The position numbers and the translations under genes were made by a program. Source: an uncultured Coriobacteriaceae bacterium (GTDB taxonomy: Bacteria > Actinomycetota > Coriobacteriia > Coriobacteriales > Coriobacteriaceae). Taken from it: a DNA stretch of 64,000 bases. Every line of letters begins with the position of its first letter. The first letter of the stretch is position 1. Under the pieces are notes generated by a model. The model was not told where the DNA came from. It worked only from the letters and a program-made list of their open reading frames with translations, and ran no database searches. The stretch lies in contig CALULH010000003.1 of NCBI GenBank assembly GCA_944321435.1, forward strand, positions 163,871 to 227,870, written 5' to 3'. Shown piece by piece: positions 8,756 to 15,931 of the stretch.

Positions 8756-9796
8756 ATGCAATCTTTGCGCGCCATCTGGAAGGGCCTGCTGTTCTGTCTG
8801 GCCGTCTCCATCCCCGCCTACCTGCTCGGAAAGCAGTTCGAGGTGGTGGGGGGACCGGTTTTCGCCATCCTGATCGGCATGGCGCTGGCCCTTGTCGTCC
8901 CGTCCGGCGCTTCCAAGCCGTTGGAGCCGGGCGTCAAGTTCACCTCAAAGAAGATCCTCCAGTACGCGGTCATCCTGCTGGGCTTCGGGCTCAACCTGGG
9001 GCAGATCGCACAGGTGGGTGCCACGTCCCTGCCCATCATCGTGTCCACCATCGCCACGTCGCTCGTGATCGCGTTCGCGCTGTGCCGCGCGCTCAAGATC
9101 CCCGGCAAGATCTCGACGCTTATCGGCGTGGGGTCGTCTATCTGCGGCGGTTCGGCCATTGCGGCCACCGCGCCTGTCATCGACGCCGATGACGAGGAGA
9201 TCGCCCAGGCCATTAGCGTCATCTTCCTGTTCAATGTCATCGCCGCGTTAGTGTTCCCCACGCTCGGCGGCGTCCTGGGCCTCACCAACGAGGGCTTCGG
9301 GCTCTTTGCCGGCACGGCGGTCAACGACACCTCGTCGGTTACGGCGGCCGCGGCGGCGTGGGACGGCATGCATCCCGGCGCCAACACGCTGGATTCGGCC
9401 ACCATCGTAAAGCTCACGCGTACCCTGGCCATCATCCCCATCACGCTGGCTCTGGCGTTCTGGCAGGTGCGCGGCGCCAAGAAGGCTTCCGCGGCGGGCG
9501 AGAAGGGCGCGCCGGCCGGCAGCTTCAGCCTGCGCAAGATCTTCCCGTTCTTCATCATCTTCTTCGTGCTGGCGAGCGTCATCACCACGGTCTTCGCCCT
9601 GCCGACCGAGGTCACCGCCCCCGTCAAGGAGCTCAGCAAGTTCTTCATCGTCATGGCCATGGCCGCCATCGGCTTCAACACCAACATCGTCAAACTGGTG
9701 CGCACCGGTGGCAAGCCCATCCTCATGGGTGCCTGCTGCTGGGTGGGCATTGCCTGCGTGAGCCTGGGGATGCAGCACGTCCTGGGCATCTGGTAG
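8756..9796 (+). CDS. YeiH/UPF0324 family putative sulfate exporter
   Basis: 346-aa inner-membrane protein with about ten hydrophobic helices. Family marks: an [10 protein letters not shown] segment near the N-terminus, [31 protein letters not shown] and [19 protein letters not shown]. The family is annotated as sulfate or small-anion exporters (UPF0324), with limited experimental support. The ATG follows GGAAAGGA. No LysR regulator sits beside it, unlike many YeiH genes. A cluster of 30-bp repeats begins at its stop codon. Confidence 0.87.
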   Translation: MQSLRAIWKGLLFCLAVSIPAYLLGKQFEVVGGPVFAILIGMALALVVPSGASKPLEPGVKFTSKKILQYAVILLGFGLNLGQIAQVGATSLPIIVSTIATSLVIAFALCRALKIPGKISTLIGVGSSICGGSAIAATAPVIDADDEEIAQAISVIFLFNVIAALVFPTLGGVLGLTNEGFGLFAGTAVNDTSSVTAAAAAWDGMHPGANTLDSATIVKLTRTLAIIPITLALAFWQVRGAKKASAAGEKGAPAGSFSLRKIFPFFIIFFVLASVITTVFALPTEVTAPVKELSKFFIVMAMAAIGFNTNIVKLVRTGGKPILMGACCWVGIACVSLGMQHVLGIW

Positions 9797-9915
9797 GCGA
9801 GAAGAGCACTCATACGACAAGACTGGGCGAAACGGGCATTCATACGAAAAGGCTGGGCGAAACGCGCACTCATACGACAGTGTCGGGCGAAATGCGCGCT
9901 CATACGACGGTGGCG
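9796..9915. repeat. 30-bp tandem repeat array, four units (locus A, left half)
   Basis: Four units with an exact 30-bp period: CATACGA starts at 9811, 9841, 9871 and 9901, each unit having GGGCGA, a GC-rich link, CTCATACGA and about six variable bases. The array begins at the last base of the YeiH gene. Read in one frame it encodes decapeptides of the type GE(K/T)xxHTxxx, but there is no start or conserved downstream reading frame. Confidence 0.9.
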
Positions 9916-10035
9916 TGGGGAGACGGCCACGCAGGATCCGCTCCGCCGGAGGCTCTTCTCGACGCCTAAGCGTTTTATCAGTCCGTGCGAGCAACCTTGA
10001 GGCGCGACGGCGGGGGCCCTACCGGAGGCCTGCGC

Positions 10036-10185
10036 TCGTATGAGTGACGTTCTCGCCCACGTGGCTCGTATCAACGCGTTTCTCGCCCGTGCGCCCCTTA
10101 TTCAACGCGCCTTTCGCCCGCCCATTTTGTAGCAATGCTTTTTCGTCCGTGCGGGCTGTATCGGCGGCCCTTTCCGCCAGCGCAA
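10036..10185. repeat. 30-bp tandem repeat array, five units, inverted (locus A, right half)
   Basis: Five exact 30-bp units (10036, 10066, 10096, 10126, 10156), reverse-oriented to the array at 9796: TCGTATGAGTG, then TTCTCGCCC, then a variable end. Units decay to the right. The 120 bp between the two halves has no recognisable gene. The two halves can pair as a long imperfect hairpin. Confidence 0.85.
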
Positions 10186-10238
10186 GCCGCCCCGTCCGAG
10201 ATTGAACTGCCTCCCTTTTTTTCACGGTAACCACCCGT

Positions 10239-10661
10239 TCACTCATCTCGGCTGTTAGCTCCAAGAATCAAGCCGATGGCAATCGCGATGTATGGCACGA
10301 ATATGCCGATATAACGCAGGGCTGCATTTCTGATTCCATAACTTATAGGTTCAACGGCTAGCATTAGTATCGCAATGCAGAGAAGATAAGCGATTCCAAG
10401 TGAGAGACAAATCGCCTTAAAAACTCGCAGAACAACAGTGGACAGACGAATCGCGATAAACCGACTTGAAAGGAAGAACGGGATTGAAAAACATGCCATA
10501 GGAAGAGCAAGAAGCCGATAAATCGCGTCTGCTGTCGGGTCGAAGGTATAGCTTGAGTAGTCGCTCCAAAACAATTGATAGTAAATAATTGCCGCTACCG
10601 ACAGGATTGCAACCACCAGTGATAATACACTCCTGCGATTGTTTTTTACTCGATAGATCAT
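10239..10661 (-). CDS. Small hypothetical membrane protein (140 aa)
   Basis: Four hydrophobic stretches are evident (SVLSLVVAILSVAAIIYY; LLALPMACFSIPFFLS; AICLSLGIAYLLCIAILML; YIGIFVPYIAIAIGLILG), so it is probably a four-helix membrane protein; the family is not recognised. The ATG at 10661 is preceded by a weak GGTGG; a GTG at 10700 would add 13 residues. The gene is clearly AT-richer than its neighbours, with ATA and AAA codons rare elsewhere in the window, suggesting recent acquisition. Nothing nearby indicates its task. Confidence 0.6.
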   Translation of the reverse strand: MIYRVKNNRRSVLSLVVAILSVAAIIYYQLFWSDYSSYTFDPTADAIYRLLALPMACFSIPFFLSSRFIAIRLSTVVLRVFKAICLSLGIAYLLCIAILMLAVEPISYGIRNAALRYIGIFVPYIAIAIGLILGANSRDE

Positions 10662-10743
10662 GCGACCACCATCAGCATTCCAGCTGAAACAAGCAATCAC
10701 GAATCAAGCAGCGTCTCTATGTCGCCGCTCTAGAAGCTTTGTT

Positions 10744-10887
10744 TCAGACGTTTGCCATAAAACGCCCCTCTGCGACGGGTGTATGCATCCATGAACATCC
10801 ACACTCCCTCGCATCGACTTTTTCAATTACTAGCAAAATAGCTTCATCTGTCTGCATCTGTCGAAACAGATCGGTAAACGGTAGCAT
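10744..10887 (-). CDS. Possible 47-aa ORF in AT-rich island
   Basis: Minus-strand frame, ATG at 10887, with a protein-like sequence (MLPFTDLFRQMQTDEAILLV to its end at FMANV), acidic and containing CGC. It is more protein-like than the overlapping plus-strand frame. The ribosome site is poor (GAAAGA touching the ATG). It could be a small gene or the tail of a degraded one; the family is unknown. Confidence 0.3.
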   Translation of the reverse strand: MLPFTDLFRQMQTDEAILLVIEKVDARECGCSWMHTPVAEGRFMANV

Positions 10888-10961
10888 TCTTTCGAGGCGA
10901 TGCAGCTCTGCTCATTATGATGGTCATCAATGAAAAGCAAGAGGAACAAGACAGATCTCAT

Positions 10962-11210
10962 CTATCTGTCCTGCTCGTCCGCTAGGCCCATGCGCCCGGG
11001 TAGCTGGTCGTTGGGGATGTATTCCAGCAGGTCACCGGGCTGGCAGTCCAACGCCTGGCAGAGCGCTTCCAAGGTGGAGAAGCGCACGGCCGTGACCTTG
11101 CCGGTTTTGATGCGCGACAGGTTCACCGGCGATATTCCCACGCGCTCTGCCAGCTCCTTGCTCGACACCTTGCGCTCGGCCAGCATCCGATCAAGCCTTA
11201 GTACGATCAT
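10962..11210 (-). CDS. XRE/Cro-type HTH regulator (YozG-like)
   Basis: 82-aa DNA-binding protein. From ATG 11210 it reads MIVLRLDRMLAERKVSSKEL, then AERVGISPVNLSRIKTGKV, a complete helix-turn-helix, and ends with the LCQALDCQPGDLLEYIP segment typical of YozG-type regulators. GAGG lies at correct spacing. In many genomes this family is co-transcribed with a DUF2975 membrane protein; here only the last codons of such a gene remain directly upstream (11219-11308), so the regulator appears to have lost its partner. Confidence 0.85.
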   Translation of the reverse strand: MIVLRLDRMLAERKVSSKELAERVGISPVNLSRIKTGKVTAVRFSTLEALCQALDCQPGDLLEYIPNDQLPGRMGLADEQDR

Positions 11211-11218
11211 GCGCCGCC

Positions 11219-11308
11219 TCACACCAATCCGTCGTCTTGTTCCTGCAGTACGCAGCCGTACTCGAAAATCCGCGCGAACACGAGCACGCACACGCCGGCG
11301 GCCAGCAC
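11219..11308 (-). pseudogene. 3' remnant of a DUF2975 (YoaS-like) membrane protein gene
   Basis: The last 29 codons read VLAAGVCVLVFARIFEYGCV and end QEQDDGLV, which matches the C-terminal helix and tail expected of DUF2975 proteins (known family, my recognition). It stops 8 bp before the XRE gene in the usual operon position. Upstream the same frame loses family character and runs antisense into the ATP-grasp gene, so the rest of the gene has been lost. Confidence 0.6.
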
Positions 11309-11497
11309 GTTGCGCCCGCCCTGCCGCGATCCCGTTCGTTTCGAGCCGTTTTCCACGGCGTAACGGGTTTCGCACCGGGGCGTTACAACTCGCCGCGCCG
11401 TCCCCCGCGCCGCCGTGCGGCCCGTACTATCGGGTTGTCCGCGCGGCGCCCGCCACCACATGCCGCGCGGGCGCTTCGGACGGAAAGGCGGTACCCT

Positions 11498-12838
11498 ATG
11501 CCAGATACCTTGCTGCACGGCCTCCAGCCGCTCATCGAACGCCGGCAGAGCATCAACGAGGACCTGGCGCGCGACGGCGTGCGCTTCGGCATCTACAAGA
11601 ACGGGCAGTTCCACGAGCAGATCTTCCCCTACGACCCGGTGCCGCGCGTCATCGGCGCCGACGAATTCGACCTTCTCGCCCGCGGCCTGGCCCAGCGCGT
11701 CCGCGCGCTCAACGCCTTCCTGCGCGACATCTACTCCGACAAGCAGATCGTCCGCGACCGCGTTATCCCCGAGGACTTCATCTACTCGTCCTCAGGGTAC
11801 TTGCCGCAGATCAACGAGGTCATGCCGCCCGCCGGCGTTTACGCGCACATTGCCGGCGAGGACCTGGTGCAGGCCGAGGACGGCACCTGGGTGGTGCTCG
11901 AGGACAACCTGCGCATTCCCTCGGGCGCGTCGTACCCGCTCATCGCGCGCGGCATCACGCGGCGCATCGCCCCGGAGGTTTACGCGGCCAACCACGTGCG
12001 CGACAACCGCGACTACCCCGACCTGCTCTCCGAGGCCATGGACTTCTGCTCGTGCGGCGGTATCCCCGTGATCCTCACGCCGGGCCGCTACAACGCCGCG
12101 TTCTTCGAGCACTCCTATCTGGCCGAGCTCACCGGCGCGGCGCTCGCCCAGCCCAGCGACCTGGTGGTTGACGACAACCAGCTCTTCTTCGTGGACTACG
12201 CGGGCGAGAAGCACAAGGTGGGCGTGGTGTACCGTCGCATATCCGACGAGTACCTGGATCCGTTCTGCTTCAACCCGGACAGCGTGATCGGCGTGCCCAA
12301 CCTCATCAGTGCCTACCGTGCGGGCAACGTGGCCATCGTCAACGCGCCGGGCAACGGCGTGGCCGACGACAAGGGCATCTACTACTTTGTGCCCGCAATG
12401 GTGAGCTACTACCTGGGCGAGCAGCCGCTGCTGCAAAACGCCCCCACCTACCTGCCGCTCTTTGACAGGGACCGCGCCTATGTCCTGGAGCACCTGGACA
12501 GCCTGGTTGTCAAGGACGTGGCCGAGGCGGGCGGCTACGGCGTGGTCTTCGGCGACACGCTCACGCGCGACCAGCTGGCCGACCTGCGCGACAAGATCAA
12601 GGCGGAGCCGCGGCGCTTCATCGCGCAGGAAGTGGTGCGTTTCCGCGATCTGCCCAGCGTGGATGCCGCAGGCAACCCGTGCCGCCGCATGGCCGACCTG
12701 CGCGCCTTCGTGCTCACCGGCGAGGACACGCGCGTGTGGGCGTCGGGCCTCACCCGGTACGCCAACGAGCCCGGCTCTATGGTTGTCAACTCGTCCCAGG
12801 GAGGGGGATTCAAAGACACATGGGTCCTATCACGTTAA
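11498..12838 (+). CDS. Circularly permuted ATP-grasp protein (DUF404/DUF407 type 2)
   Basis: 446 aa; ATP-grasp fold enzymes form amide or peptide-type bonds through acyl phosphates. Marks of the circularly permuted group: FGIYKNGQFHEQIFPYDPVP near the N-terminus, LEDNLRIPSGASYPLI, ILTPGRYNAAFFEHSYLA and LVVKDVAEAGGYGV, the nucleotide-binding loop. First gene of a three-gene operon with an alpha-E protein and a transglutaminase-like protein. This trio is a conserved gene neighbourhood proposed to synthesise or process a peptide, but the product is unknown. The ATG follows GGAAAGG. Cytoplasmic. Confidence 0.92.
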   Translation: MPDTLLHGLQPLIERRQSINEDLARDGVRFGIYKNGQFHEQIFPYDPVPRVIGADEFDLLARGLAQRVRALNAFLRDIYSDKQIVRDRVIPEDFIYSSSGYLPQINEVMPPAGVYAHIAGEDLVQAEDGTWVVLEDNLRIPSGASYPLIARGITRRIAPEVYAANHVRDNRDYPDLLSEAMDFCSCGGIPVILTPGRYNAAFFEHSYLAELTGAALAQPSDLVVDDNQLFFVDYAGEKHKVGVVYRRISDEYLDPFCFNPDSVIGVPNLISAYRAGNVAIVNAPGNGVADDKGIYYFVPAMVSYYLGEQPLLQNAPTYLPLFDRDRAYVLEHLDSLVVKDVAEAGGYGVVFGDTLTRDQLADLRDKIKAEPRRFIAQEVVRFRDLPSVDAAGNPCRRMADLRAFVLTGEDTRVWASGLTRYANEPGSMVVNSSQGGGFKDTWVLSR

Positions 12839-13626
12839 CCAGCGCCGACCAGCTCTATTGGCTGGGGCGCTACACGGAGCGCGTCTACACCACGCTGCGC
12901 CGGTTCTTCTCCACATACGACCAGGGTATCGACCACGGCCCCGAGGACTTCCGCTCCTTCTGCCGCGAGCTGGACATACCCTTTGACCCGGAGCTTTCCA
13001 CCGACGACCTGATCCGCGGGATCCTCTACGACCGCGACCGCCCGTGGTCGGTCTGCTCGAGCATGCGCGCGGCGTTCGGGAACGCCATGATGCTGCGCTC
13101 CGAGCTGGGAACGCCCACCACGGCCTACGTGGAGCTGGCGCTCATCCGCCTCAAGGAGTCCAAGGAGCCCGACACGCGCCTGCTGCGCCAGCGCAGCGTC
13201 CACGACGACCTGCTGGCTTTCTGGGGCTCTATTGAGGATGGCACGGCGCTGCCGGAGGTCAAGGCGCTGCTGTTCACGGGCAAGTACATAGAGCGCCTGG
13301 ATCTGTACGCGCGGTTCGGGGCGCCGTCCGAGCGCCTGGACCTGGCGGCGGAGAAGCTCGCGCGGCAGATCGAGGCGATAGCGCACCCCGAGTGCCTGCC
13401 GGTCTCCTCCACGCTGACATGGCTGGCCGAGGCCCTTTCCGGGCGCGGTTACGCGGCGGTGGGCGAGAAGGTCGCGGCGCTTGCCGCGCAGGCAGACGGG
13501 GCGGCCCCCGTGCGCCCGGCCGGCCCCGGCGTGCCGGTGGTTCAGGCGTCCTCGGCGGGCCGGCGCCCGGTCGAGGGGCCGGCCCCGCAGCAACGGCTGG
13601 CACGGGCGGAGGGGCGGGGCCGGTGA
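12820..13626 (+). CDS. Alpha-E domain protein (DUF403)
   Basis: 268 aa, all-helical alpha-E domain, recognised by the N-terminal TSADQLYWLGRYTERVYTTL and the following helices. It starts inside the ATP-grasp gene (19-bp overlap) with GAGGGGG as ribosome site, so the two are translationally coupled. The family always travels with circularly permuted ATP-grasp proteins and is thought to act with them; no catalytic role is established. The C-terminal 35 residues are Pro/Gly/Arg rich, probably disordered, and not part of the domain. Confidence 0.9.
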   Translation: MGPITLTSADQLYWLGRYTERVYTTLRRFFSTYDQGIDHGPEDFRSFCRELDIPFDPELSTDDLIRGILYDRDRPWSVCSSMRAAFGNAMMLRSELGTPTTAYVELALIRLKESKEPDTRLLRQRSVHDDLLAFWGSIEDGTALPEVKALLFTGKYIERLDLYARFGAPSERLDLAAEKLARQIEAIAHPECLPVSSTLTWLAEALSGRGYAAVGEKVAALAAQADGAAPVRPAGPGVPVVQASSAGRRPVEGPAPQQRLARAEGRGR

Positions 13627-14414
13627 GAAAGCTCAGCTTTGCGTACGAGACGAGCCTGTCCTTCTCGGCCCCGGTGACCGACCACCGCTTCCAGCTGCGG
13701 TGCACGCCGCCCACCTTGCCCCAGCAGCGCATCTGCGACCTGAGCTTTGAGATGGACCCGCCCTGCGCCCTGCATACCGGGATCGACTCGTTCGGGAACC
13801 CTGTGACGGTGGGGCGCATCGCCGACCCCCACGACCGCTTCTCCTACCGCGTGGAGGGCATCGCCTTCGTGGATCAGGGGCTGCAGCGCCCCGCGCCGTA
13901 CAAGCCGCTCTACCGCTACCCGAGCGCCTTCACGCAGCCTGGTCCCGCGCTTCTCGCCTTTGCCGAGGAAGTGCGCGCGGGCCTTGCCGGCAGGCCGTGG
14001 ACGACCGCGCCGCTCGAACAGGCGGCCTACGTCATGGGGGCGGTGCACGACCGGCTGGCGTACCGGCCGGGTTCGACCACGGTGCGCACAACGGCCGAGG
14101 AGGCGCTGGCGGGCGGGGCCGGCGTGTGCCAGGACTTTGCCCAGGTCGCCGTGGCGGTGTGCCGACGGCTGGGGTTGCTGGCCAAGTACGTGGCCGGCCT
14201 CTACGACGCCGAGGGCGCCACGCACGCCTGGTTCGAGGTGTACCAGGGCGGCGCGTGGCACCCGCTCGACCCCACCAACAACTGCCGCGTGGGCGATTCG
14301 TACGTGAAGATCGCGCATGGGCGGGACTACGGCGACTGCATGCTCTCCATCGGCGTGTTCACCGGCGCGGCCGACCAGAGCCAAACCGTCCACGCCGTGG
14401 TGCGCAACGCCTGA
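13623..14414 (+). CDS. Transglutaminase-like cysteine peptidase/amidase
   Basis: 263 aa. The GTG start overlaps the previous stop (GTGA), so it is coupled to the alpha-E gene. An N-terminal beta domain (LSFAYETSLSFSAPVTDHRF) precedes the papain-fold transglutaminase core with the full triad: Cys in GAGVCQDFAQ, His in ATHAWFEVY and Asp in HPLDPTNN. No signal peptide is seen, so it acts inside the cell, probably cleaving or forming isopeptide or peptide bonds in the product of the ATP-grasp partner. Last gene of the operon; it converges on the flavodoxin gene 12 bp away. Confidence 0.92.
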   Translation: MRKLSFAYETSLSFSAPVTDHRFQLRCTPPTLPQQRICDLSFEMDPPCALHTGIDSFGNPVTVGRIADPHDRFSYRVEGIAFVDQGLQRPAPYKPLYRYPSAFTQPGPALLAFAEEVRAGLAGRPWTTAPLEQAAYVMGAVHDRLAYRPGSTTVRTTAEEALAGGAGVCQDFAQVAVAVCRRLGLLAKYVAGLYDAEGATHAWFEVYQGGAWHPLDPTNNCRVGDSYVKIAHGRDYGDCMLSIGVFTGAADQSQTVHAVVRNA

Positions 14415-14426
14415 GGTACCCGCGCC

Positions 14427-14846
14427 TTACGCCAGCTCGGCGCCCAGGTTGCGGCGGGCCTCGGCCGCCTCGTCATCGGGGTAATCCTTGGCGATGACGG
14501 CGTCGGTTATCGTGACGCCCGCGGCCTCCGCGCGCTCGCGCCACAGGTCCATCCACTCGCCGTCGGCCCAGTCGTAGCTTCCGAAGAGCGCTACCTTGCG
14601 GCCCGGAAGCTGCGGTTCCACGTCGTTCCACATGGGCTCGAACTCGTCGCTCTCGAGCTCCTCGGAGCCCATGGCGGGGCAGCCGAAGGCAAAGGCGCCG
14701 AAGTCGTCCAGCCTGTCGGCCGAGAAGTCCGCCGCCTGGATCAGCTCCACGTCGGCGCCGGCGCTGCGCGCGCCTTCAGCCACCAGCTCGGCCATGGCCT
14801 CGGTGTTGCCCGTGCCGCTCCAAAACACTACTGCTACCTTGCTCAT
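14427..14846 (-). CDS. Flavodoxin
   Basis: 139-aa FMN electron carrier. The phosphate loop FWSGTGNTEAMAELV, the CPAMGSEELE loop and FGSYDWADGEWMD are classic short-chain flavodoxin features. Its ATG overlaps the stop of the upstream DUF3793 gene (ATGA), and GAAAGGA precedes it. Flavodoxins often replace ferredoxin under iron limitation; the likely iron box upstream of this operon fits that role (inference). Confidence 0.93.
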   Translation of the reverse strand: MSKVAVVFWSGTGNTEAMAELVAEGARSAGADVELIQAADFSADRLDDFGAFAFGCPAMGSEELESDEFEPMWNDVEPQLPGRKVALFGSYDWADGEWMDLWRERAEAAGVTITDAVIAKDYPDDEAAEARRNLGAELA

Positions 14847-15601
14847 GTTCCTGTCCTTTCTCGTATGGTCTGCCCGCGGGGCGGGCCGGTTACCGGAGGG
14901 ATGACGGGGCGTGCCAGGTCGGCCAGGGTCGCGCCGGAGCTTCTCAGCCGCTCGGCGCGGCGCGCGCAGCGTTTGAACCGCGAGAAGCTGCGCAGTGCGC
15001 GCCGCGGGTTGGCGTACACCTTCCAGCAGCCGAAGCAGATGAAGTCGCGCCCGCGGTGGGTGATGAAGCCCATGACGTCCTCGTAGGGGTAGCCCAAGAA
15101 GAAGCCCATCTCGTGGGGCAGTCCCGCTGCGCACGAGAAGCGCGCGCCCAGCTGGGCGAGAAGCGCGGCGCAGAAGGGGCCGGGGGAGCGGGGCTCCGTT
15201 CGGTAGCCCATCTGCCCCAGCGCGCGGGACGTCCGCGGATCCGAAAGGCTGCGCGCCAGGCGGTCGGGGCGGTAGAGGTACACGATGGCTCCGCAGGGGC
15301 GCCAGGCAAGCACGCGGGCGCGGATACCGCTGGGGGCAAGCTCGCGTTCGCAGGCGCCCAGCAGCCGGGCAAGAAGCGCGCGGCGCGCCCGTTGCCCGGC
15401 GGTGGGGGAGGGGCCGTGCGCGTTGTCGCCGGGCCCATGGCCTTGGAACGCGCAGTCAGGGTGCGCTGGGTCGTCGGGCCGCGGCGAGGCAAAGTTGCCC
15501 ACGAAGGTGAACATGCTGGCCGGGCGCGCGTCCAACAGCACGGCGGCGCAATGGGTGGCGATCGCGTCCTCCAGCGCGCTCAGCGTGAGCGGTCGTTCCA
15601 T
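14843..15601 (-). CDS. DUF3793 family protein
   Basis: 252 aa. LPHEMGFFLGYPYEDVMGFI followed by FICFGCWKVYANP is the DUF3793 signature; the N-terminal half carries the family pattern with FVGNF and an insert of about 25 Gly/Ala/Pro/Arg-rich residues. DUF3793 genes commonly sit next to flavodoxin and iron-transport genes; the biochemical role is unknown. It is first in a two-gene operon and overlaps flavodoxin by 4 bp. Cytoplasmic, with conserved cysteines near the C-terminus. Confidence 0.88.
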   Translation of the reverse strand: MERPLTLSALEDAIATHCAAVLLDARPASMFTFVGNFASPRPDDPAHPDCAFQGHGPGDNAHGPSPTAGQRARRALLARLLGACERELAPSGIRARVLAWRPCGAIVYLYRPDRLARSLSDPRTSRALGQMGYRTEPRSPGPFCAALLAQLGARFSCAAGLPHEMGFFLGYPYEDVMGFITHRGRDFICFGCWKVYANPRRALRSFSRFKRCARRAERLRSSGATLADLARPVIPPVTGPPRGQTIRERTGT

Positions 15602-15670
15602 GGCGGCTCCTCTCGGGTCCGTGGTCCGGCGCGGCGCTGCTTCCGCACAGCGCTTCGAGTTAGGTGGCAG

Positions 15671-15690
15671 TAAGTTAGCCTGCTAAAACT
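15671..15690. promoter_or_regulatory. Candidate iron-repressor (DtxR/IdeR-type) operator
   Basis: TTAG-CCTG-CTAA (15675-15686) with flanking AGT/ACT resembles half of the DtxR/IdeR consensus. It lies immediately downstream of the -10 box of the DUF3793 promoter, where a repressor would block transcription. Confidence 0.45.
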
Positions 15691-15698
15691 CTAGCCGG

Positions 15699-15727
15699 AC
15701 TATACGGTATGTTCGCCAGAAAGTAAA
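15699..15727 (-). promoter_or_regulatory. Promoter of the DUF3793-flavodoxin operon
   Basis: On the minus strand TTTACT (15727-15722) and TATAGT (15704-15699) are separated by exactly 17 bp, a near-consensus sigma-70-type promoter, about 100 bp before the start codon. Confidence 0.75.
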
Positions 15728-15799
15728 CACTGTCTAACAATAATGTCATGAATGGTGGGAGCTTACCGTGCGACGTTCACTCTTGCCGCTCAGAAACGG

Positions 15800-15900
15800 T
15801 TGCATGCAATCTTGTTTGACTGGCGCCTGTTTTAGGCCGATAAGCGAACGAGATTGCATGCAGCTGCCGTTAGGCGATCAAGACTGCATGCAACAGGCGT
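15800..15900. repeat. GCATGCA-type repeat cluster, copy 1
   Basis: GCATGC occurs at 15802, 15856 and 15886 (spacings 54 and 30), each in context (GAT or GACT)-GCATGCA, with GGCCGATAAGCG or AGGCGATCAAG upstream. It fills the gap between the lactate dehydrogenase gene and the DUF3793 promoter. The same kind of cluster occurs at 52.7 and 58.1 kb. Confidence 0.75.
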
Positions 15901-15931
15901 GGTCGGACGCCGCTTTTCTCGTCCTGCCGCC

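Noticed and set aside
9796..10185. CRISPR array
   Set aside because: The period is 30 bp with only about 6-10 variable bases per unit, no true spacers, inverted halves and no cas genes.
10739..10933. 64-aa plus-strand ORF in the AT-rich island
   Set aside because: Low protein character, no ribosome site; the overlapping minus-strand frame looks more protein-like.
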